A stretch of DNA of 16,961 bases from Stephanodiscus triporus (taxonomy: Eukaryota; Bacillariophyta; Thalassiosirophyceae; Thalassiosirales; Thalassiosiraceae). The stretch is taken from assembly GCA_036939755.1 (NCBI GenBank), contig JALLAZ010000345.1, positions 1-16,961 on the forward strand. The letters run 5' to 3'. Shown piece after piece: positions 9,009 through 16,961 of this stretch (its first letter is position 1; each line of letters starts with the position of its first letter). A model generated the notes under the pieces. That model searched no databases. It worked only from the letters and a program-made list of their open reading frames with translations, and was not told the DNA's origin. The position numbers and the translations under genes were made by a program.

Positions 9009-9203
9009 GCAACTGGCAAACACAAGTTGACACAATGCACCATGCCTTCTTTAAATAGCTAATAAATATTAAAAACCATTTTAATCTCTGGTTTTAACAA
9101 CATAGACATATCGTGACGCATGTTGGCTGATTGTTGTATGTGGCGGTGCAGGGGGGGGGCACTATGGCAGCCATGGGACGACGGCGGCCGCCATGGTTGG
9201 GGT
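9009..9203 (+). repeat. Dispersed direct repeat, copy 2 (about 195 bp)
   Basis: This is the second member of the pair described at 8087-8283, in the same orientation, with starts 922 bp apart. It ends with the same CCATGGTTGGGGT and contains a run of nine G around 9151-9159. The sequences that follow the two copies differ, so the shared segment has a defined right end. Confidence 0.65.
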
Positions 9204-9530
9204 GCTTAAGAAAGTGGGATGCCCCCTTTCTTCATCTGCCACGTGGAAGCAGCGAGCTGCTCGCCAGCCGTTGCCATATTTGTTGGTTGCCAGCGATTGC
9301 TAGCAACCCAACGCTAGCCAACGGATGGCACTCCCCATGCGTTGGACTCGTCCCCGAAAGGACTTGTCCATCCTCTCTCTGCTCGCTTTAGATAGCTATA
9401 ATCTAAAGCTCACAATTTCCTGCTCCATCATACTTTCCTCATCTTTTTGTGAGACTCTCTTGCGATTGTCTCGTAAGTGGTGCTCCATGCATGTTCGAAC
9501 TTCTCTTCCCCTATGTCCCGGCTCTATCAT
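9204..9530. other. Non-coding segment leading into the satellite arrays
   Basis: No gene is supported. A near-palindromic stretch at about 9262-9330 has GTTGGTTGC facing GCAACCCAAC, nested within CAGCCGTTGCC and CTAGCCAACGG, and could fold into a hairpin. The plus-strand frame that opens here only continues because the following 57-bp repeats lack stops. Confidence 0.35.
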
Positions 9531-10225
9531 CGCACTGTTGTGCACGACTTCTTCATCATTGCACTGTAATGTGCGAATTCATCATCATTGCGCCGTTGTG
9601 CGCAACTTCTTCATCATCGCGCCAACGGGCACATATTACTCAAGAGCACAACGTCGCACGCTCTTCATCATCGTGCCGATGAGCGCATATTAATTATCAT
9701 TGTGCCATTGTGCCTGAACTCTTCATCATCGTGCCGACGAGCGCATATTAATTATCATCGCGCCGACGGGCGCAAATCAATTATCATCACGCTATCGTCG
9801 CCCGCTCTTCTTCATCGTGCTGACGGGCGCAAATCAATTATAATCGCGCCGTCGTCGCCCACTCTTCTTCATCGCGCTGACGGGCGCAAATCAATTATCA
9901 TCGCGCCGTCGTCGCGCGCTCTTCTTCATCACGCCGACGGGTGCAAATCAATTATCATCGCACTGTCGTCGCGCGCTTTTCTTCATTGCGCCAACAGGCA
10001 AAAATCAATTCTCATCGCGCCGTCGTCGCGCGCTCTTCTTCACCGCGCCGACGAGCGCATATTAATCATCATCGTGCCGTCGTCGCGCGCTCATCATCAT
10101 TGCGCCGTTGCGCGCTCGTCGTCATCGCAACGTTGCGTGCTCTTCATCACCACGCCGACAGGCGCATATTAATCATCATCGTGCTGTCGCATGCTCTTCA
10201 TTGCGCCGACATGTGCAGATAATTT
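9530..10225 (+). repeat. Minisatellite array with 57-bp unit
   Basis: The best copies are 9783-9839, 9840-9896, 9897-9953, 9954-10010 and 10011-10067, each exactly 57 bp; more degenerate or half-length units flank them. Each unit is two related halves, one around GCGCCGTCGTCGCGCGC and one around GCGCCGACGGGCGCAAATC. As 57 is divisible by three, plus-strand frames stay open and give a 19-residue periodic peptide rich in His, Arg, Ser and Ile. I regard that as a by-product of the repeat, not a gene. Confidence 0.85.
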
Positions 10226-10800
10226 CATTTTGCCGAGGGCACAGAGCACTTCATTGCGCCACCGTGCGCAGATAATTTCATCCCGCCGAGGGCGCCAATT
10301 ATTTCATCGCGCCAAGGGCGCCGATTATTTCATCGCGCTGAGGGCGCCGATTATTTCATCACGCCGAGGGCGCCAATTATTTCATCGCGCCGAGGGCGCC
10401 AATTATTTCATCGCGCTGAGGGTGCCGATTATTTCACCATGCCAAGGGCATTCACCACACCGAGGGCATCAAGCATATCATCGCGCCAAGGGCGCAGAGC
10501 ATTTCATCATGCCGAGGGCGCTGAGCATTCCATAGCGCTGAGGGCGCAGAGCATTTCATTGCGCCGAGGGCACTGAGCATTCCATCGCTCCGAGGGCGCT
10601 GAGCATTTCATCACGCCAAGGGCGCTGAGCATTCCATAGCGCTGAGGGCGCAGAGCATTTCATCACGCCAAGGGCGCTGAGCATTCCATAGCGCTGAGGG
10701 TGCAGAGCATTTCATCGCGCCGAGGGCGCTGAGCATTCCATAGTGCTGAGGGCGCAGAGCATTTCATCGCGCCGAGGGCGCTGAGCATTCCATTGTGCCG
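10226..10800 (+). repeat. Minisatellite array with 26-bp unit and 52-bp higher-order period
   Basis: The left part repeats GAGGGCGCCAATTATTTCAT plus CGCGCC at 26 bp. The right part alternates two 26-bp variants, one with CTGAGCATTCCATAGCG and one with CAGAGCATTTCATCGCG, giving a 52-bp higher-order unit. CTGAGCATTCC recurs at 10521, 10573, 10625, 10677, 10729 and 10781, exactly 52 bp apart. Each unit carries the near-palindrome GCGCC-GAG-GGCGC. No gene is supported inside. Confidence 0.88.
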
Positions 10801-11080
10801 ACGGGCAACAATCCGTCCTTGCACCGACGGGGTCAGCGATAGGTCACTTGTCCGGGGTGGGCAATCGGGTTGGGGGATATATTGCGCCCAGTGTGCTGGC
10901 GAGCTATAGCCATTTGCAGCATATACTAAACTTACATCTCTTATATGATTGTGACAGCTTGCTCTCATGCTATAAGATTAAGTTGTATACGCCATCCCCC
11001 CCTGCATTCTCCATCTTGGCTTATGCCACCCCTTGCATCAGCTGTTGCCTTGCCAATATTATTCACCCATCACCCATCCC
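10801..11080. other. Flank between satellite array and repeat-protein ORF
   Basis: This is unique-looking sequence. The first 30 bases still resemble the array (GTGCCGACGGGCAAC). The remainder is mixed, with a pyrimidine-rich stretch before the ATG at 11081, and could hold the promoter or 5' UTR of the next ORF. Confidence 0.3.
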
Positions 11081-11893
11081 ATGCCTACGATAAAAGATCG
11101 TACATGNATCTTCATTCACGAACGTCTAATGCCTGCTGAAGGTGTAACTATTCTAACAAGTACACAAGTGGGAGGGATTAAATCTCATGCGACAGACCCG
11201 GATTGTGAGAAAGGGGTGCATTGGATGGTGGAAGAGGGTCGGAACTCGGAGTCGACTTTGGAACGTGTTACTAATGCAGGCATTGCTTCTCATGCGACAG
11301 ACCCGGATTGTGAGAAAGGGGTGCATTGGATGACAGAAAAGGGTCGGTACTCGATGTCGACTTTGGAACGTGGTACTAATGGAGACATTGCTTCTGCTGC
11401 GACAGACCCGGATTGTGAGAAAGGGGTGCATTGGATGGTGGAAAAGGGTCGGAACTCGAAGTCAATGTCAGCTCGCAGGATTGGCCATCAGAACATTGAT
11501 GAACCTTTTATGTTACTTCAATTACTGTCGAGTAAAAAACCAGATGCAACACCAGTGTCAAAGTTCTCACGAAACCAAGCCGATATCGTCGATGTACTAT
11601 TGATGAATCAGTTTTTTAAGAAGCCTGATGGAACCGCAAGAAGAAGGTTTGGAGAATACAGAGAGAAAGCCAGGGTCAGTGAAAACAATAGCCACCGCTT
11701 TACGACCAAGAAGCAATACTGCAACGCTCCTAGAGCATCTGACTGGTGGAATTTATCACTTCATGAGTCGGTAGAGTCTATAAGGAAGATTGCTCAAGAA
11801 GCAGAGGAAGTGACTACAGAAGATCGAGAAGTATCAGCATCTTATCGTAAGGATAAGGGTGAAGAACGCCGTAAACGACATCGGGAGCTCTAA
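11081..11893 (+). CDS. Unrecognised protein with three 35-residue repeats and charged C-terminus
   Basis: The frame encodes 270 residues from the ATG at 11081. Three direct repeats of exactly 105 bp (repeated words at 11191, 11296 and 11401) encode a unit containing ATDPDCEKGVHWM followed by EKGRNS, STLER and TN, at roughly residues 35-135. After them come LLQLLSSKKPDATPVSKFSR and, near residue 180, NQFFKKPDGTARRRFGEYR, then a Glu/Lys/Arg-rich tail ending in KGEERRKRHREL. No signal peptide or membrane segment is seen, and I do not recognise the family. The basic-acidic tail would suit a nuclear or nucleic-acid-associated protein, but that is a guess. Codon 9 (11105-11107) is TGN: if the N is A, it is a stop and the protein would start at the in-frame ATG 11129. 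It sits alone, downstream of the satellite arrays. Conserved third positions between repeat copies indicate recent duplication. Confidence 0.5.
   Translation: MPTIKDRTXIFIHERLMPAEGVTILTSTQVGGIKSHATDPDCEKGVHWMVEEGRNSESTLERVTNAGIASHATDPDCEKGVHWMTEKGRYSMSTLERGTNGDIASAATDPDCEKGVHWMVEKGRNSKSMSARRIGHQNIDEPFMLLQLLSSKKPDATPVSKFSRNQADIVDVLLMNQFFKKPDGTARRRFGEYREKARVSENNSHRFTTKKQYCNAPRASDWWNLSLHESVESIRKIAQEAEEVTTEDREVSASYRKDKGEERRKRHREL
11191..11510 (+). repeat. Three tandem 105-bp coding repeats
   Basis: GACAGACCCGGATTGTGAGA starts at 11191, 11296 and 11401, an exact 105-bp period. The first half of each unit is nearly identical, including synonymous sites, and the second half is more variable. The third copy decays after about 11465. 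Confidence 0.9.
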
Positions 11894-12630
11894 TCATCTA
11901 TGAGCAACAGTCTTTGTGTTATACTATACATTTACATTTATAATCAACAAAAATCACTACATTTTTTTGCGACGCCTCAGCGTGCACGATTCCTTGAAAA
12001 ATATCGCACGCGACGGAAGGATGGAAACTTCTAAGTATGATGGTTGTTCGGGGCGGTTGTCCAAGATTCTACATGGTTCGATCTATCATAATACCTAGTG
12101 CCTTCTTTTGCCACGAGAAATTCTCAGCAAACACAACATAATGATCCTGAACACTTCGCAGAGATGCTCTGCGCATCACATTGCGGCGTCGAGGGTGGCT
12201 TTGTGGAGCAGACACTGACTTGGAATTCCAGACTCCCATAGAGGAGCGATTGATTGCGCCAGGCCTGGCGTGCAAAAAACTGCGCTCAAAATTTGTCGAA
12301 GATCAAAAAGAGATAACCCAATCAATCCGTCAGATTGCAAGGCCACCTTTTCAAAAATTTCACTGAAATAAATGTGTTGGTGCCTCATTTTATATATCAA
12401 AGTGACCCATTCAAATCTGAAATTGGCAGTGGCTGAGCTGCATGAACATACTCAAACCTGCCATTAAAAATCTTTTGTTCCTTTCGGATGATGAACGAAG
12501 TGATCATTATCTCTTATGGCGATTAGGAGCCTGGTTCCACGATCCGGACCCTGCTTTGCCTCTCCCTGATATCCCCATGCAATTCATTTGCAAACAATGA
12601 ATATATGGGCAGTCAAAGACAGCTCTTTCG
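11894..12630. other. Intergenic region, no supported gene
   Basis: The left part is AT-rich. A short plus-strand frame at 12181-12366 ends PPFQKFH and has no recognisable domain. A small perfect hairpin, GCAGAG-ATG-CTCTGC, lies at about 12158-12172. The right part, from about 12400, is probably the 3' UTR and flank of the kinase gene on the minus strand. Confidence 0.35.
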
Positions 12631-14826
12631 TCATGATCCATCAAAATTTCTCACGCGGCTTTCAACAGCTTTTTGGGTCAGGTACTGTGCCAGCAAGGAA
12701 GGGAAATTGGGTACTTCCTTGTATCCAGGGAAATAATTGACATCCACTACCAGGATTTCCTTGCCATCACTGCCTCCATTAAATAGGCTGCTTTGGTCGT
12801 GCTTTACTATTACATCAAAGCCAAACAGTTCCAGACCAAAAGCATCTCGTAAGGCGTTCGTGACTGGTTCTATTTCATCCTGTGTGACAAATCTTGCCAC
12901 ATCGGAATCTCCATCAATAGTGCCATTGATTTCGAGTAAGGTTGACTGTTGTTGGTGTTCCTCTGCATCCCGGCATGATTGCGGTGACAATCCATCTAGC
13001 CGCTGCTTTTTGCGTGTTCGGAATAAAGATTCATTGTCTGCTGCCTTGATGCCGAAATCAGCGAGCTTCGGATAGGGACGCTGCGAATCGAACTCGACGT
13101 AGTATCGGCTTCCTGCGGGGCGTTCGAATTCTACATAACTTTCTTTCCGCGACCGATTTCGCAACGACCATGACCGGGAATCTCCCAAGGGAGGCACTAG
13201 CCCGGCATCATCGCTGATGCGTTTCTCTCCGATCGGTAAATTTGGTAAGCTCTCTCTCGACGACACCCATACTGAATCTCCAAGCACGTAGACTTTGAAG
13301 AGCTGCTCGCCGTGGTTGGCGAATTCTTGCAGTAGGCAGGGTGTCTTTAGCCGTTGTAGACCATCCCGAGCAAGGACGATGCCCATGTGGTGAGAAGATT
13401 TGGTCCCCGCAGCGGAAAGAGGCTTTGCGATGAGGGGGTACACAATACCTGAGCGGTCTATATCATCCGCAAGATGCCTCAAGGTCGAGGTACTGCCATC
13501 CCCTGCCTCCAAAACAACATTCTCATCCACAACTCGATACCAAGGCGTTCGTACGGGGATGCCACACTTTGTTGTCACGCCATCGAGGCAGCGTGAGAGC
13601 ACTTTCGCCATGTCGGCACGAGACATGACTGCTAGAATATTGTTGGGCGAGTCAACAAGGACGCAAGAGGGGTTGACCTTTTCCTTGTATTCACGAAGGC
13701 GTTTGATCCGCAGGGAAGCTCGTGCCTGGCGTCGTGTCATGGAGGGTGTAGACTCGACGAGATCCGGCTCCTCGACGAGAGGTTGGAGCTCATCATGATT
13801 CTCACAATTAATCTCATCCCTGAATTCTTCGTCTATGTCATCGCCACTCCGACCCCGCGCCCGTAGCATCTTCGACATGCACAGAATGTCCTCCGTCAGT
13901 TTATGCAGTATCACATCGAATTTCCCTCCGTGTTGCTCTTCCAATGGTAAATCCAAATCAATCGGGACGAAGGATACGCGTATGGGATGCCGTCGGTGGA
14001 GACTACCACTGCATCCGTTGCTATGGCGCGACGAGAGCTGACTCAGCCTTCCCGAACTAGACGCCAAGCCCGACACGCACGAGGGCTCGATCATCTCATC
14101 TCTATTCACGGACGATGACAACAACGGTAGTGGCATGGAGGAACACGATGCCGACAATCCCCCCTGCTTTCTATACGACGCCAGGGTCGTCGCCAAGGTC
14201 ACGACGGAAGATGTCTCCGCCATGGACTCCCAGGAGGCCTTCCTCATCAAATGAATGCACCCATCCGAATTGGGCAGGAAGGTTAACTGAATCCCGCTCG
14301 AGCCGTTGCCGCCGCCACCGCCGCCGAGCCCTCTCTGTTGACTACAGCTCCCTCGCGTGACCGTGCTGCCGAAACTTCGCGTGTCGTCATCGTCGTCCGA
14401 AAAATAACACGGGAGAGTCCGCGTCGGCGTCGTCGCCGACGACGATACCTTCTCCGCGACATCATCCTCGCCGTCGTCCTCCGCGGTGGCCTGCTCGGTA
14501 ACGAGGGAGGCTCCCGCGCGGGTGGTCGCGGTCGCCATGGACGACTCGTCGGGGGGGGGGACCGAGACATCATTCCGATTTTGTTGTCGTCGCCTCATCC
14601 ACGAACATTCCACAGTTGACAATGCCTTGGAGGCCTCGGCCATGATGAGGCCCATCGTGTCCATCTTCTTCGGACCGAACGCATATCCAACGATGATGTT
14701 GTCGAGGAAAATATTATCCAGCCTTGCGGAATCATTGTCGTTCGTCATGTCACGACCACCGTCGTCATATGCCTCGCCTTGGCCGTATTGAAGTGAGGGT
14801 GGAGGGGAATAAAGCGACTTATCCAT
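12631..14826 (-). CDS. ITPK1: Inositol-tetrakisphosphate 1-kinase (ITPK) family protein
   Basis: This is an ATP-grasp kinase that phosphorylates inositol tris- and tetrakisphosphates on the route to InsP6; plant relatives also make pyrophosphates. Residues are numbered from the ATG at 14826, giving 731 residues; an ATG 13 codons upstream (14865) is possible but precedes the more typical MDKSLY start. The N-terminal substrate-side motif VGYAFGPKKMD is at 46-56 and KFDVILHKLTED at 302-313. ATP-grasp motifs follow: YPLIAKPLSAAGTKSSHHMG (463-482), LLQEFANHGEQLFKVYVLGD (498-517) and the metal-binding VVDVNYFPGYKEVPNF (693-708). The enzyme is about twice the usual 320-420 residues, because a Ser/Gly/Thr/Asp-rich insertion (about 87-277), an acidic linker (333-358) and a further linker (about 587-642) interrupt the fold. 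No intron is needed. The gene lies head-to-head with acetylglutamate kinase. Family membership is clear; exact substrate preference is not. Confidence 0.92.
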   Translation of the reverse strand: MDKSLYSPPPSLQYGQGEAYDDGGRDMTNDNDSARLDNIFLDNIIVGYAFGPKKMDTMGLIMAEASKALSTVECSWMRRRQQNRNDVSVPPPDESSMATATTRAGASLVTEQATAEDDGEDDVAEKVSSSATTPTRTLPCYFSDDDDDTRSFGSTVTRGSCSQQRGLGGGGGGNGSSGIQLTFLPNSDGCIHLMRKASWESMAETSSVVTLATTLASYRKQGGLSASCSSMPLPLLSSSVNRDEMIEPSCVSGLASSSGRLSQLSSRHSNGCSGSLHRRHPIRVSFVPIDLDLPLEEQHGGKFDVILHKLTEDILCMSKMLRARGRSGDDIDEEFRDEINCENHDELQPLVEEPDLVESTPSMTRRQARASLRIKRLREYKEKVNPSCVLVDSPNNILAVMSRADMAKVLSRCLDGVTTKCGIPVRTPWYRVVDENVVLEAGDGSTSTLRHLADDIDRSGIVYPLIAKPLSAAGTKSSHHMGIVLARDGLQRLKTPCLLQEFANHGEQLFKVYVLGDSVWVSSRESLPNLPIGEKRISDDAGLVPPLGDSRSWSLRNRSRKESYVEFERPAGSRYYVEFDSQRPYPKLADFGIKAADNESLFRTRKKQRLDGLSPQSCRDAEEHQQQSTLLEINGTIDGDSDVARFVTQDEIEPVTNALRDAFGLELFGFDVIVKHDQSSLFNGGSDGKEILVVDVNYFPGYKEVPNFPSLLAQYLTQKAVESRVRNFDGS

Positions 14827-15443
14827 GATGATTATTTTTCTCGTCGCGCAGTGCCGCTGGACCACGTCCTCGTTCAGATCCTCCTCCTGGAGTCAAATGC
14901 CACGGCGGAGGTGGGAGGCAGAGTGACGGTGACGCTGCGCGTGTAGTGTCTACGTAATCTCAAATCTCAAGGAAATAATGCATTGGTAAATAACACTCGC
15001 GCAAAAGCGTCACCGAAGCTCCATTCATTATTATTTCGGTTTAGCACCGGCCTCTTCACTCTCTTTGAATGCAGGCACATCCATGCACATCCGATCGTTG
15101 ATCTTGCTGTGGTGGATGGTTGGTGCTGGTTTGTTGTGTGCGAAGTGCGAAGTGCAGCAATTTTTTTACGTCATTTTTTCCTGTGTGTGTAGTGTGTGGT
15201 GGTGTGTCTCCGCAAGCCACTCTCACTTTCTCGCGGGACTCGTGTTTCCACCTAGAGAGAGGGAATCTCACAAAGCGAACCCCCTGGCCTGGTTAGGTAG
15301 ATAGGTAGATAACATAACGTACGTACACGTAATGTCAACTGCGCAGTTGAAATTTCACACTAAGTGTGAAACCAACGCGCTGTAAATCCATTTTTTGTTG
15401 CCGGATTCACCCAACGAACGCCTTGTTTTGTGTAAATAAAGCC
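14827..15443. promoter_or_regulatory. Shared head-to-head spacer between ITPK and acetylglutamate kinase
   Basis: The two genes diverge from this 617-bp spacer, so it probably contains both promoters. The half near the ITPK gene is GC-richer, and the centre carries TG-rich runs (about 15180-15210). Short tandem TAGGTAGA units (about 15294-15311) and a palindrome cluster (15318-15371) lie close to the acetylglutamate kinase start. No gene is supported inside. Confidence 0.5.
15318..15371. promoter_or_regulatory. Cluster of perfect palindromes upstream of acetylglutamate kinase
   Basis: ACGTACGT at 15318-15325, TCAACTGCGCAGTTGA at 15335-15350 (16 bp, perfect) and TTTCACACT-A-AGTGTGAAA at 15353-15371 (9-bp arms, perfect) lie within 54 bp, ending 72 bp before the ATG. 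They look like dimeric transcription-factor sites, or fold-back structures if transcribed. The factor is unknown. Confidence 0.5.
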
Positions 15444-16603
15444 ATGAAACTCTTCACCGGCAGCTCGATCGCCATCGCTGCCATCCTCGGCGCAGCCGCC
15501 ACGAATGGCCTCGTCCCGTCGTCGTCTCTCCCCACTCATCGACCCAGCCGTCGGCGACGTAATGTCGTCGCATCCGCCGCGTCGCCCGCGTCTTCCACGT
15601 CGTCCTTCGCGGACGACGCGATCACCATCGCCTCCTCCGTCCGTTCCCTCTCCGGCCGGACCGTCGTCGTGAAGTACGGCGGCAACGCCATGACGTCGCC
15701 GGAACTCGCGACGCTCTTTTGCGAGGACGTCGCGACCCTCCAAAGGCTCGGGCTGCGCATCGTGGTCGTGCACGGCGGCGGGCCGATGATCAACGCCATG
15801 CTCGAGAAGGTCGGCGTCGAGAGCTCGTGGGCGGGAGGGATGCGAGTGTCGACGCCGGAGGTCGTGGACGTCGCGGCGATGGTGCTGTCCGGGAGCGTGA
15901 ACAAGAACATATCCGGGGGGATCGTGCTGGCCGGCGGACGCGCGCTCGGCCTGAACGGGCGGGACGACGGACTCCTCCGGTGCGAGAAGCTTTGGGGCGG
16001 GGACGACAAGTCGTTGGATATCGGCAACGTCGGGGAGGTCATCGACGTCAATACCGATCTGATCAACCAACTGTTGGACATGGGCATCACTCCCGTCATC
16101 GCGCCGATCGGGATGGGATGCAAGGGCGCGGAGGACGAGGACGTCGTTTACAACATCAACGCCGACGTCGCCGCGGGGAGAATCGCCGGCGAGCTCCGGG
16201 CGGCGCGGGTGTTGTTCTTGACCGATATCGCGGGCGTCCTCGATAAGGAGAAGACGTTGTTGGACAAGTTGAGCTGCGACGATATTGATAAGCTCATCAA
16301 GGATGAAACTATTACTGGAGGGATGATCCCAAAGGGTGAGTTGTTGCGTTAATTTCTGGCGATCGTCCGGGGAATGAATTTTTTCATATGAACGATCAAA
16401 ATTTTAACGCCCCCTCTCTCGTCCGTATCATATTATGTGCAATTATACACACAGTTACGTATGCGACTGATGCCGTCAAGCTCGGAGTACAAGGTGCGTT
16501 CATCACCGATGGACGTGTCCCGCATGCGTTGCTCAATGAGATTTTGGCAGGAGGAGAAGACGGCATGGGAAGTGGAGGTGGTGGTACGGTTGTTACTTTA
16601 TAA
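15444..16603 (+). CDS. argB: Acetylglutamate kinase, organelle-targeted (2 exons)
   Basis: This enzyme phosphorylates N-acetylglutamate, the second step of arginine/ornithine synthesis. Exons are 15444-16335 and 16455-16603, joined in phase 1 across a 119-nt GT-AG intron, giving 346 residues. The join turns GGMIPK into GGMIPKVTYATDAVKLGV, as the family requires. Visible motifs are VVVKYGGNAM (74-83, phosphate-binding Lys), VVHGGGPMINAML (108-120), NINADVAAGRIA (237-248), FLTDIAGVL (258-266) and GGMIPK (292-297). The first 60 residues precede the enzyme core: a hydrophobic stretch (IAIAAILGAAA) and then a basic, Ser-rich segment with RRRR at 36-39. This fits the bipartite plastid leader of diatoms, although the usual Phe at the cleavage motif is not seen (TNGLVP). 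The ATG at 15444 is the first in frame. The C-terminus is Gly-rich where the family usually ends in a shorter EGVGT-type tail. Confidence 0.93.
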
Positions 16604-16961
16604 CTACGATAGGTATTTTTTAATAGGAAACGACCAAACCTCTAGAGTCTCGATTGGAGTATTATTCAATGTACGTTCGTCCACGTTATGCTATGGTAGA
16701 CCTCTACTTATTCTGCTCCTGCATCCAAAACTCTATCGTTGTGGAAGAGTCGGAATGCAGTAAATATGCATGGATAGGAAGAGTTTCCAAAGATGGGCTG
16801 CTTTACTATCTATTTCCGACAAAACAAAACGCGGAAGGATCAAAAGAGAAGAAAAGAAACACATCCTGGGGTTCCAACGGGGTCGACCCATCAACTACTT
16901 TCTTCATGGATATTCTACCACCCTAAACTATGAATTCATAGTCACACTTGTAGAGGATAGT
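16604..16961. other. Downstream flank of acetylglutamate kinase
   Basis: This is 3' flank without a recognised gene. The plus-strand frame at 16654-16926 has no domain and I treat it as chance. A perfect 16-bp palindrome, ACTATGAATTCATAGT, is at 16927-16942. Confidence 0.35.

Noticed and set aside
9588..10535. Long plus-strand ORFs with periodic His/Arg/Ser/Ile residues
   Set aside because: They are translations of the 57-bp and 26-bp satellite units. More than one frame stays open and the periodicity is that of the DNA repeat, so I see no evidence of a protein.
9530..10800. CRISPR-like array
   Set aside because: Units are contiguous tandem repeats with no unique spacers of constant length, and the surroundings are eukaryotic genes with introns.
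12181..12366. Short plus-strand frame ending PPFQKFH
   Set aside because: There is no domain, and the region looks like a gene flank. I could not separate it from chance.
15360..16123. Minus-strand frames of 236 and 195 codons over acetylglutamate kinase
   Set aside because: They are antisense shadows of a strongly conserved enzyme, rich in Arg, Asp and Pro as expected from GC-rich codons.
16654..16926. Plus-strand 90-codon frame downstream of acetylglutamate kinase
   Set aside because: It has no recognisable motif, biased toward aromatic and Ser residues as expected from AT-rich flank, and no splice link to the kinase, which already ends with a proper stop.

Overview
The window looks like nuclear DNA of a photosynthetic stramenopile, most probably a centric diatom. 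The reasons are short introns (71-119 nt) with GT-AG borders, an acetylglutamate kinase with a signal-peptide-like plus basic leader, a large membrane/EGF-like protein of a type I associate with diatoms (from memory, not checked), and abundant degenerate retroelement and repeat DNA between genes. Real coding regions alternate with repeat-rich DNA of lower coding density.

Layout. 1-1113 (minus): the C-terminal part of a reverse-transcriptase-like retroelement protein, open to the left window edge. 1211-1350: AT-rich direct repeats. 1355-2025 (plus): a class I SAM-dependent methyltransferase with no visible start and one frame break. 2770-5625 (minus): a multi-exon gene for a 690-residue membrane protein with four predicted membrane helices, an EGF-like module and a C-terminal Cys-rich module. 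I assembled ten exons, one of them only 27 nt, and the summed length keeps frame throughout. 6195-7071 (minus): a frame-broken coiled-coil ORF, probably an old repeat-family copy. 7100-9530: non-coding DNA with hairpins, a diverged 0.2-kb direct repeat pair and a MITE-like inverted repeat. 9530-10800: two minisatellite arrays (57-bp, then 26/52-bp units) that share a GCGCC...GGCGC palindromic core. 11081-11893 (plus): an unrecognised ORF with three 35-residue repeats and a highly charged C-terminus; one base near its start is an N.

12631-14826 (minus) is an inositol-tetrakisphosphate 1-kinase-like protein (ATP-grasp fold) with large low-complexity insertions. It lies head-to-head with 15444-16603 (plus), acetylglutamate kinase of arginine synthesis, which has two exons and a probable organelle-targeting leader. 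The roughly 620-bp spacer between them carries a cluster of perfect palindromes just upstream of the kinase start and could hold both promoters.

The genes do not form an obvious pathway. Inositol phosphate signalling and arginine synthesis are unrelated housekeeping functions, and the rest is membrane biology and mobile or repetitive DNA. I do not see a clear new defence or mobile system. The least explained items are the EGF/Cys-rich membrane protein, the 35-residue-repeat protein and the palindromic satellite arrays.
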